From assembly GCA_947442115.1 (NCBI GenBank), contig CANEVK010000102.1:1-8760 (forward strand): 8,760 bases of DNA. The letters run 5' to 3'. The notes under the pieces were generated by a model. The model was not told the DNA's origin. It made no database searches and worked only from the letters and a program-made list of their open reading frames with translations. Positions 1 to 5,588 of this stretch are shown here, in pieces; position 1 is the stretch's first letter; every line of letters begins with the position of its first letter. The translations under genes and the position numbers were made by a program. Source of the stretch: Bacteriovoracaceae bacterium. GTDB lineage: Bacteria; Bdellovibrionota; Bacteriovoracia; Bacteriovoracales; Bacteriovoracaceae.

Positions 1-1
1 A

Positions 2-1717
2 TGGAATCTAAAAGAACTTGAGCGGGCATTACAAAATCAAAAAACAATTGGAATTTTTCATCAAAGTGAGGATGAACTAGATCAATTAAAAGCATGGTCT
101 GGTTTAGGGATCGCGACAGAAGAAAAAATGGGGTATCTTTCATTTCAAGATACAGACCCGAAGGTGGTTTTTGAATTATTGAATCACCCTGATAGACTCA
201 TTGTTTGTTATCAATCTAAGTCACTGCTCCAGCAATTTTTAATGCAAAAAAGAGAGCCAAAATTTAATTACTTTGATCTTGCTCAGGCCCATTTCATTTT
301 AAATCCAGACTATCGACATGATTTGATGACCATGACCGAAGAGTATTTAGGATTAAAGATTGAGGATTCAAAAGGACAAGCTGATTTATTTGCAGCTGTC
401 AGTAAAGAAGAATTAAATAAACTTGCCCAAAAAGCCCATGCTATTTTAAAACTTCACCCGATATTAAGAGAAAAAATGAGAGACTTTAAGGTTGAAAAAC
501 CTTATGACGAGCTTGATATTCCGCTCATAAAAGTCCTGGCAAAAATTGAGCTTGAGGGTATCCAGCTCGATGTTGATTTTTTTAAAAAATTAGAATTAGA
601 TTTTTCCAAGCAATTAGATGAGATTCAATCTGAAATTGTTGCTGTGGCAGGAGACAAAATAAATTTAAGATCTCCAAAGCAAGTGGGAGAACTTCTCTTT
701 GATAAACTCCAACTTCCCGTTATCAAAAAAACAAAAACAGGCTATTCAACAGATGCAGAAGTCTTAAACGAATTAGCGGGAATGAATTTAAGTCCGATAC
801 CTGGCCTATTACTCGGTTTTAGAGAAATTGAAAAATTACTTAGTACTTATGTAAAAGCTCTCCCTCAGATGATTAACCCCAAGTCGGGAAAAATTCATAC
901 CCATTTTCAACCAAGCAATGCAGCCACGGGTAGGTTATCTTCAGACCATCCTAATCTCCAAAATATTCCTGTGAGAACTGAGAACGGGAGAAAATTAAGA
1001 CGAGGATTTATTCCACCCAAAGGACATTACCTCCTTTCGGCCGATTACTCTCAGGTTGAACTCAGGCTACTTGCCCATTTCTCCCAAGATAAAAATATGT
1101 TGGAAGCTTTTCATCAAAATCTTGATATCCATCAACAAACTGCTGCTGAAGTTTTTGAAGTTCCTCTTAAAGATGTAACCAAGGAAATGAGAAATGGAGC
1201 AAAAGCCATAAATTTTGGTCTCATGTACGGGCAGACAAGTTTTGGTCTCTCAAATTCTCTTCATATTTCACAAGCTGAGGCCAAAAAGTATATAACGGCC
1301 TATTTTAAAAAATTTCACTCGGTGAAATCCTATCTGGATGAACTAAAAGAAAAGGCAGAGGCCACTGGTTATGCTGAAACTTTATTTGGTCGAAAACGCA
1401 TTCTATCCGACATTAAATCAACCAACCGCCAGGTAAAGGCCATGGCCGAAAGAATTGCGATTAATAGCCCCATTCAGGGGACTGCAGCCGATATCATTAA
1501 GCTTGCTATGATCCATATTCAAAAATTAATTGAAGAGAAGAATCTTCAATCGAAAATGATTCTGCAGGTTCATGATGAGTTGATTTTTGATGTTGTTCCG
1601 GAGGAACTAGAGATTATTAAGGAATTAGTCAGGGAACAAATGGAAGGTGCCGTAAACTTGACTGTTCCACTTCTCGTGAACTTAGGAGTCGGCGAGAATT
1701 GGTACGATCTTAAATAA
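2..1717 (+). CDS. polA: DNA polymerase I, C-terminal part (5' end outside window)
   Basis: Family A DNA polymerase, which fills gaps and removes primers in replication and repair. The frame is open from base 2, so the ATG at 128 is internal and not the start. The visible 571 residues cover nearly all of a Klenow fragment; the 5' nuclease domain lies upstream of the window. Polymerase motifs are intact: TGRLSSDHPNLQNIPVR, motif A DYSQVEL (visible residue 348 on), motif B RNGAKAINFG (397 on, with K401 and Y409), and motif C QVHDE (H524, D525, E526). It ends in the family's usual GENW. The 3'-5' exonuclease domain (about residues 10-160) is degenerate: hand alignment to E. coli Pol I puts F, Q, S and K at the four metal-binding carboxylate positions. 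The polymerase should therefore be active but not proofreading. No terminator follows, and the next gene starts 37 bases on. Confidence 0.97.
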   Translation, partial: WNLKELERALQNQKTIGIFHQSEDELDQLKAWSGLGIATEEKMGYLSFQDTDPKVVFELLNHPDRLIVCYQSKSLLQQFLMQKREPKFNYFDLAQAHFILNPDYRHDLMTMTEEYLGLKIEDSKGQADLFAAVSKEELNKLAQKAHAILKLHPILREKMRDFKVEKPYDELDIPLIKVLAKIELEGIQLDVDFFKKLELDFSKQLDEIQSEIVAVAGDKINLRSPKQVGELLFDKLQLPVIKKTKTGYSTDAEVLNELAGMNLSPIPGLLLGFREIEKLLSTYVKALPQMINPKSGKIHTHFQPSNAATGRLSSDHPNLQNIPVRTENGRKLRRGFIPPKGHYLLSADYSQVELRLLAHFSQDKNMLEAFHQNLDIHQQTAAEVFEVPLKDVTKEMRNGAKAINFGLMYGQTSFGLSNSLHISQAEAKKYITAYFKKFHSVKSYLDELKEKAEATGYAETLFGRKRILSDIKSTNRQVKAMAERIAINSPIQGTAADIIKLAMIHIQKLIEEKNLQSKMILQVHDELIFDVVPEELEIIKELVREQMEGAVNLTVPLLVNLGVGENWYDLK

Positions 1718-1720
1718 AAC

Positions 1721-1747
1721 TCAACGAGCTCTTTAGATTGCCGATAA
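1721..1747 (+). promoter_or_regulatory. FliA (sigma-28)-like promoter before the six-Cys secreted protein
   Basis: A GCCGATAA box at 1740-1747 matches the sigma-28 -10 consensus exactly. Fifteen bases upstream is TCAA (1721-1724), three of four against the -35 core TAAA. Only seven bases separate the box from the ATG at 1755, so a transcript starting at the usual distance would be leaderless or nearly so. No Shine-Dalgarno sequence precedes that ATG. The promoter call is from pattern only. Confidence 0.5.
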
Positions 1748-1754
1748 GACCAAT

Positions 1755-2168
1755 ATGGTCAAGGTGTTACTGGCATTGATGTTTGTTCTTTCTGGCAAAA
1801 CGTGGGGACTTTCCTGTGACTGTGATGTTGTCGTTTATTCTCCTCTGACCGGGTCCCATCTTCTTTCGCCAAAAATTATTAAAAAATATGAGCTTGATGA
1901 ATTTGCAGGTTATGGAAGAAAAAATATTCTTACATGCCAAGAATCATGCCTCAAAGAATTCCAAGAAGATATGCCTTCAAAAAGGTTAAACGCCTTGCTT
2001 GTGACTTACTCAATGGAGCTGATTCAAGAGAGAAAAATTGGATTTAATTGTACTGGATTAACCACACTAAAATATCCAGTCAGAGTCAAAGCAAAGCTTG
2101 GGCCTTATGGTATTGGTTTAGTCGCAGATATGATTCAGGTGGTTAATCATGAAGAAATATGTTTTTAA
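1755..2168 (+). CDS. Small secreted cysteine-rich protein, function unknown
   Basis: I do not recognise this 137-residue protein. It begins with a short basic stretch and hydrophobic core (residues 2-13) ending near TWG-LS, a plausible Sec signal peptide cleaved around residue 18. The mature part, about 119 residues, has six cysteines (C21, C23, C61, C65, C99, C136), an even number that fits disulfide bonding outside the cytoplasm. The pairs are CDC and CQESC, and the last cysteine is the penultimate residue. A CxC plus CxxxC set could also bind a metal, but nothing else supports that. The ATG has no Shine-Dalgarno sequence and lies seven bases after a sigma-28-like -10 box, suggesting leaderless translation; read-through from polA is the alternative. 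It converges on the rhodanese gene with one base between the stop codons. Confidence 0.75.
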   Translation: MVKVLLALMFVLSGKTWGLSCDCDVVVYSPLTGSHLLSPKIIKKYELDEFAGYGRKNILTCQESCLKEFQEDMPSKRLNALLVTYSMELIQERKIGFNCTGLTTLKYPVRVKAKLGPYGIGLVADMIQVVNHEEICF

Positions 2169-2169
2169 A

Positions 2170-2493
2170 TTATTTTTTTACCGGGTAACCTTTTTCAATC
2201 CATAAATCCATACCGGCATCGTGAATACATACAAGGTTTTTAAGACCCATTTGTGAAAGAGCATCAAATGCTGTTCTCGCTCGTCCGCCTCTTTTACAGT
2301 GAATATAAATCGTACTGAAATTTTTTAATTCGTTTAGCTTTCCTGGGAGCTGATCTAAAGGAATGTTAAGGGCATTCTCTATATGTCCTGCTAAATATTC
2401 TTCTACTGTTCTCACATCTAAAATAATTTCACCAGCTGCAAGCTTATGATGAAGATTATAAAAGTCATTAAGAGTCATATGAGTATTTGACAC
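2170..2493 (-). CDS. Single-domain rhodanese-like sulfurtransferase
   Basis: This 107-residue protein is one rhodanese domain with no signal peptide, so it should be cytoplasmic. Family hallmarks are ILDVRTVEEYLAGHIENA (residues 24-41), with the D and R of the DVR strand and the conserved GHI, and an active-site loop starting at C66 (CKRGGR, residues 66-71). C66 would carry the persulfide, and the six-residue loop is the sulfurtransferase size rather than the longer phosphatase type. It ends in the common GYPV. Size resembles GlpE and PspE, but it lacks the PspE signal peptide and I would not assign either name. The start is GTG, with AGGAG seven bases upstream; an in-frame ATG five codons later has no such site. 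The sulfur acceptor is unknown. Confidence 0.92.
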   Translation of the reverse strand: MSNTHMTLNDFYNLHHKLAAGEIILDVRTVEEYLAGHIENALNIPLDQLPGKLNELKNFSTIYIHCKRGGRARTAFDALSQMGLKNLVCIHDAGMDLWIEKGYPVKK

Positions 2494-2500
2494 AAAAGGT

Positions 2501-2505
2501 CTCCT
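2501..2505 (-). promoter_or_regulatory. Ribosome binding site fixing the rhodanese GTG start
   Basis: Read on the minus strand this is AGGAG, seven bases before the GTG at 2493-2491. Its strength and spacing favour GTG over the in-frame ATG fifteen bases downstream. Confidence 0.7.
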
Positions 2506-2520
2506 TTTAGATTTTTAAAT

Positions 2521-2548
2521 TAAGATTTAATACCTCAAATACCGATAA
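2521..2548 (+). promoter_or_regulatory. FliA (sigma-28)-like promoter before the M48 protease
   Basis: ACCGATAA at 2541-2548 matches seven of eight positions of the sigma-28 -10 box, with TAAG (2521-2524) 16 bases upstream as a -35 core. The box lies 20 bases before the ATG at 2569, leaving room for a short leader that contains the ribosome binding site at 2555-2560. Confidence 0.45.
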
Positions 2549-2554
2549 AGTCAA
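2527..2554 (-). promoter_or_regulatory. Sigma-70-like promoter for the rhodanese gene
   Basis: On the minus strand TTGACT (2554-2549) is followed after 16 bases by TATTAA (2532-2527). The -35 matches five of six consensus bases and the -10 four of six. The start point would fall near 2520, leaving a leader of about 25 bases with a good ribosome binding site. Its -35 directly abuts the CCGATAA box that faces the other way. Confidence 0.4.
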
Positions 2555-2560
2555 AGGAGA
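2555..2560 (+). promoter_or_regulatory. Ribosome binding site deciding the M48 protease start
   Basis: AGGAGA lies eight bases before the ATG at 2569 but only three before another ATG at 2564. The 2564 frame stops after 16 codons, so 2569 is the real start. Confidence 0.7.
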
Positions 2561-2568
2561 TAAATGGA

Positions 2569-4371
2569 ATGGTTTATAGCCTTTTTCTCATCATCGCTAT
2601 TTTATACAACTTGAGAAAATTCTCAAAAGAGAAAACTATCTTTTTAGAATCACTCATGGATGCTCAAAGTGGCCAGCATCGTGAAATGATTCTGAGTCAT
2701 CAGTTTCATATCTTTATTTTTGAAGCCTTTTTAGGGTTTGTTATTTCACATGTTATTTCTGAACGCTCATTCGCTATGGGCATTCTTGGTTTTGCTATCG
2801 TTTATCTATTGCTCTTAATTGCGGGATTATTTCTCTATCAATATTTTTTAAAATTTTTAGAAAGATTAAGTGGCCTGGAGCTAAGAAAAAAATTCAATCA
2901 TCATGTCATCAAAGAGTTTAGAGTGAGCTTCGGTCTTATCATGCTCCCCATTATTATTTATTCTCTCCTCAATTGGACCTTTCAGAATGAGCCGATGTTA
3001 AACGAAAACGCTAGCAGCTTTTGGTTTATAGAATTTTTTAGTAATTTTATTTTCATTTCAGTCTTAACTATTACTTGTACAGTGATCCTTCTTTTAAGGT
3101 TGCTGCCAAATCGCGATATTACTGAACCAGAATATGTGGAGCTTATTCAGAAAAGATTGTCCCAGATTGGCATGCCACACATGAGAGTCAGATGGATTGA
3201 GGCAGATATCAAGAATGCATTTGTGGTTGGAATCAAGTTGTTGCGCTTTTCAAATCAGACGATGTTTATAGGTCGGCGCTTAAGGACCATGCTTAACAAA
3301 GAAGAGTTTGATGCCGTCATTTGCCACGAGCTTGCACATGTTGCCAATAGGCATATTCAGAAGAGAGTTTTTGAATTATTAAAAAATTTTATTTCATCAG
3401 TTTTAGGAGTTGGGGCGGTCATTCTTCTCACGACTGTTTTTTTCTTTCTTTATTATGGTGAAGACTTCAATCTCCATGATGATCTAGTCGCCTTCGTTTG
3501 TACGATCTCCGCCATAGCATGGATTTTTTTTAGTTATTCACTTTTCTTTGATTCGATTAGATCTCATGAATATGAAGCAGATGCTTTTGCCGTCATGAAG
3601 TTAGGAGCGAGTTTATCCAGCTTGAAATCTGCACTCGAGAAGTTAGTGACCCCAGATGAGTTACCAGAATATGTGAGAGCAAAAACAAAAAAGAAGTCGG
3701 AAAGGAGCCCCTATACAGATTGGTTCACTCGGAAATTCATCACTCATCCGGACCTGGTGGATAGAATTTATTCAGTTGAAAATAAAATTGCCCATGGACT
3801 ACCTTTTGATCACTATGTTTCTCGCCTTAATAAGATAAAAAACTTTTTTGCCCTTTTACTTCAATGGAGAGTTTCAGTCCCCTTATCAACATCCATGATC
3901 CTTTGTTTCGTGTGGATTTTTATTAATTTAAAAAAGGGTGATAAGTTAGTCCATTTTATTAAATCCCATGATGCAAAAGAGATTATGGCAAACCCAGAGA
4001 TTGCATCCTCTATCAACAATAAACCATACATTATTGGTAAAAACCTGATGTACGATGTGGTCCAAAAACAAGACTCCCAACTCATTGATCATTTTTTAAG
4101 AAATGGAGCAGATCCAGGGCGAACTATGATCTATATTGTAGAAAAGAAGGATTTTGAACTTTTCAAAAAGTACTACTCCCTTTATTCTCCACGACTTAAT
4201 CAAGATGAGTATTATCTTATTCTCCTAGAAAGTGCGGAACTCAATTCGGTGGAAACTTATCGCTATCTTGTGAATTCAACTAAATTTGAAACACTTCATC
4301 CTGATTACAAATCACAGATTGTTGAGCACATCCGAGAGAATCAACAGCGTCGTCCGGCTTCAGAGAAATAA
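2569..4371 (+). CDS. Multi-pass membrane M48 (Ste24/HtpX-type) zinc metalloprotease with ankyrin-like C-terminus
   Basis: A 600-residue integral membrane protein. The zinc site is HELAH (H253, E254, H257) with the third ligand E334 in EYEAD (E334, D338), the M48 layout; HPDLVDRI (393-400) resembles the HP-containing segment after the catalytic domain in this family. Hydrophobic segments that may span the membrane lie near residues 2-14, 46-64, 69-93, 120-136, 152-179, 273-295, 305-327 and 434-453. Beyond the last one, residues 493-574 form three helical hairpins; the first contains FLRNGADPG, a typical ankyrin-repeat turn. M48 membrane proteases such as HtpX act in membrane protein quality control, but this protein is about twice HtpX size, so its substrate is unknown. 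AGGAGA eight bases upstream supports the start. A sigma-28-like box lies further up, and the gene is divergent from the rhodanese. Confidence 0.9.
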   Translation: MVYSLFLIIAILYNLRKFSKEKTIFLESLMDAQSGQHREMILSHQFHIFIFEAFLGFVISHVISERSFAMGILGFAIVYLLLLIAGLFLYQYFLKFLERLSGLELRKKFNHHVIKEFRVSFGLIMLPIIIYSLLNWTFQNEPMLNENASSFWFIEFFSNFIFISVLTITCTVILLLRLLPNRDITEPEYVELIQKRLSQIGMPHMRVRWIEADIKNAFVVGIKLLRFSNQTMFIGRRLRTMLNKEEFDAVICHELAHVANRHIQKRVFELLKNFISSVLGVGAVILLTTVFFFLYYGEDFNLHDDLVAFVCTISAIAWIFFSYSLFFDSIRSHEYEADAFAVMKLGASLSSLKSALEKLVTPDELPEYVRAKTKKKSERSPYTDWFTRKFITHPDLVDRIYSVENKIAHGLPFDHYVSRLNKIKNFFALLLQWRVSVPLSTSMILCFVWIFINLKKGDKLVHFIKSHDAKEIMANPEIASSINNKPYIIGKNLMYDVVQKQDSQLIDHFLRNGADPGRTMIYIVEKKDFELFKKYYSLYSPRLNQDEYYLILLESAELNSVETYRYLVNSTKFETLHPDYKSQIVEHIRENQQRRPASEK

Positions 4372-4402
4372 GACTTTTTACATTTGGAACTGATGAATTT
4401 GG

Positions 4403-4428
4403 CTGGTGTTAAAAAAAATTAGCACCAG
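4403..4428. terminator. Hairpin between convergent genes, possible bidirectional terminator
   Basis: CTGGTGTTAA and TTAGCACCAG pair over ten bases (one G-T wobble) around a six-A loop. It sits 31 bases after the protease stop and 24 bases beyond the lipoprotein stop. Neither strand has a run of T after the stem, so it is a weak candidate as a classical intrinsic terminator. Confidence 0.5.
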
Positions 4429-4452
4429 TATAGAATAATAGTTTGAATTAAT

Positions 4453-4995
4453 TTATTTCCAGTCAACGCCAAAAATTGCATCTATTCGAAGAGAGTTGGC
4501 CGATGGATTGATCAGTTCAACTTTAATCGAAGTTCCTTTATCGATTGGAAATTCCATCTTTTGAAGATCATCAGGACTTGAAATGATAGTCACTTCATCA
4601 CTTGATTGACATTTTTCAAACGCAAGCTCAGAAGGCAGGGTATAAGATTGGTAGTAGCAGTGAAATTCGTAATTTCCATTTGCTTCCAGGTTATAATAAA
4701 TTTTGACTCTTTTACCTGCAGCACTCGCATTTTTGCCAAGAAGTTTTACTGGAAGCGTGAACCAAGCATTCCTAGGCATGAGATAACTCTTAAATGGACT
4801 TTCAGTTTCATTAACCTGGATCGCTAGACTTGAAGGCAATTCTTCAGATTGGCCAGCACGGCTTATTTCAACATCTGATGGGTCATTAATTTGCTTACCA
4901 CAACCAAAGATGATTGTGAGTGCTAAGAGAGGGCAGAGACGATTTGTTAGTAATGCGAGCATCATTCCCATCCTTGAGGACATGACTGGATTCAT
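4453..4995 (-). CDS. Predicted lipoprotein, function unknown
   Basis: I do not recognise the mature domain. The N-terminus has R8 and R19, a hydrophobic run LLALTIIFG and then C32, giving a lipobox IFGC, so signal peptidase II cleavage before C32 and lipid anchoring are likely. The mature part is about 149 residues and begins with a polar linker (about 33-55). Two further cysteines (C113, C129) could form a disulfide. The rest alternates polar and hydrophobic residues, suggesting a beta-rich fold, and no catalytic motif stands out. The start is uncertain: M1, M5, M9, M11 and M12 are all possible. The ATG at M11 follows AAGG at better spacing and would give a more usual signal length. A CCCGATAG box lies 14 bases upstream of the M1 codon. 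The gene is convergent with the M48 protease and divergent from groESL. Confidence 0.8.
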   Translation of the reverse strand: MNPVMSSRMGMMLALLTNRLCPLLALTIIFGCGKQINDPSDVEISRAGQSEELPSSLAIQVNETESPFKSYLMPRNAWFTLPVKLLGKNASAAGKRVKIYYNLEANGNYEFHCYYQSYTLPSELAFEKCQSSDEVTIISSPDDLQKMEFPIDKGTSIKVELINPSANSLRIDAIFGVDWK

Positions 4996-5009
4996 TGTAC
5001 CTTGGCTTC

Positions 5010-5037
5010 CTATCGGGTGTTTCTAAGGGGAACTTGA
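5010..5037 (-). promoter_or_regulatory. Possible FliA (sigma-28)-like promoter before the lipoprotein gene
   Basis: On the minus strand TCAA (5037-5034) is followed after 16 bases by CCCGATAG (5017-5010), which matches six of eight positions of the sigma-28 -10 box. It is the weakest of the four such sites here. The implied start point lies very close to the first ATG, which would fit one of the internal ATG codons as the true start. Confidence 0.3.
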
Positions 5038-5120
5038 AGATTTCAACTGCCCGATTTTCTTAGGTATCAAGGAAATTTTTTCGCACTAGATCCCATCCTC
5101 CAAAAAATGCTACCTGGGCC

Positions 5121-5207
5121 GCTCCCACCTGAATTTTTCTCTAAATAGTCTGTAAATTAGGGGGGTGAACCTTGACACTCACGGGATCGGCATTACATTG
5201 TGGGAGC
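5121..5207. repeat. Widely spaced 8-bp inverted repeat in the groESL upstream region
   Basis: GCTCCCAC at 5121-5128 and GTGGGAGC at 5200-5207 are perfect complements 71 bases apart. The second arm begins one base after the proposed -10 box of groESL and the first lies 44 bases before the -35, so they flank the core promoter. Two eight-base arms may pair by chance, but their placement is suggestive of a looping operator. Confidence 0.35.
5172..5199 (+). promoter_or_regulatory. Sigma-70-like promoter of groESL
   Basis: TTGACA (5172-5177) is a perfect -35 hexamer. TACATT (5194-5199), four of six against the -10 consensus, follows after 16 bases. The start point would be near 5206, leaving a leader of about 65 bases that includes the palindrome at 5238-5252. 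A weaker second option is TTGCTT (5215-5220) with TATAGC (5236-5241), whose -10 overlaps that palindrome. I see no sigma-32-type CCCCAT box. Confidence 0.5.
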
Positions 5208-5237
5208 TTAAAACTTGCTTAGTTGATTAAACCAGTA

Positions 5238-5252
5238 TAGCGCGACGCGCTA
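5238..5252. promoter_or_regulatory. GC-rich 15-bp palindrome upstream of groES, possible operator or leader hairpin
   Basis: TAGCGCG and CGCGCTA are perfect complements around a central A. This GC-rich patch stands out in AT-rich surroundings, nine bases before the groES ribosome binding site GAGGAGG (5261-5267). In RNA it could fold as a six-base stem with a GAC triloop; in DNA it is a typical dyad for a dimeric regulator. It does not match CIRCE, the HrcA operator often found at groESL. Confidence 0.5.
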
Positions 5253-5271
5253 AATATTTCGAGGAGGATCT

Positions 5272-5559
5272 ATGACGGTAAAGCCACTTCAAGACCGAGT
5301 TCTTATTAAAAGAGTAGAAGAAGAAACTAAAACTGCCGGTGGAATTATCATCCCTGATAACCACAAAGAAAAACCAGCTCAAGGTGAAGTTGTAGCAGTG
5401 GGAACGGGATATCGTTTAACAGATGGAACAGTTAAAGCTCTAGATGTTAAAAAAGGCGATAAAGTTCTTTTCGGCAAATACTCAGGCACTGAAGTAAAAG
5501 TTGGTGGTGAAAATTATCTTATTATGAAAGAAGACGAAATTCTTGGAATCCTTCAATAA
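5272..5559 (+). CDS. groES: Co-chaperonin GroES (Cpn10)
   Basis: A 95-residue protein of normal GroES length. It forms the heptameric lid that caps the GroEL chamber during ATP-driven folding in the cytoplasm. The N-terminal KPLQDRVLIKR (residues 4-14) is the family signature. The mobile loop that contacts GroEL is at about residues 17-36, including TAGGIIIPD. The segment KGDKVLFGKYSGTEVK (61-76) and the end MKEDEILGIL are typical. A strong GAGGAGG ribosome binding site lies four bases before the ATG. It is the first gene of a two-gene operon with groEL, 29 bases downstream. B. bacteriovorus is reported to have a second groES gene, but only one is visible here. Confidence 0.98.
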   Translation: MTVKPLQDRVLIKRVEEETKTAGGIIIPDNHKEKPAQGEVVAVGTGYRLTDGTVKALDVKKGDKVLFGKYSGTEVKVGGENYLIMKEDEILGILQ

Positions 5560-5588
5560 TTAAAAACTAATCCTAAAGGGAGATCAAT

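Noticed and set aside
128..130. ATG as a start of polA
   Set aside because: The frame is open and alignable to Pol I upstream to the window edge, and no ribosome binding site precedes this ATG, so it is an internal methionine.
1715..1747. TAAA at 1715-1718 as the -35 of the sigma-28-like promoter
   Set aside because: It is 21 bases from the GCCGATAA box, too far for the usual 15-base spacing; TCAA at 1721-1724 fits better.
2564..2566. ATG five bases before the M48 start
   Set aside because: It is in another frame that stops after 16 codons and lies only three bases from the Shine-Dalgarno sequence.
5172..5207. Possible CIRCE element (HrcA operator) at groESL
   Set aside because: TTGACACTC resembles the left arm TTAGCACTC, but nine bases later there is no GAGTGCTAA arm, and the match is explained by the -35 hexamer.
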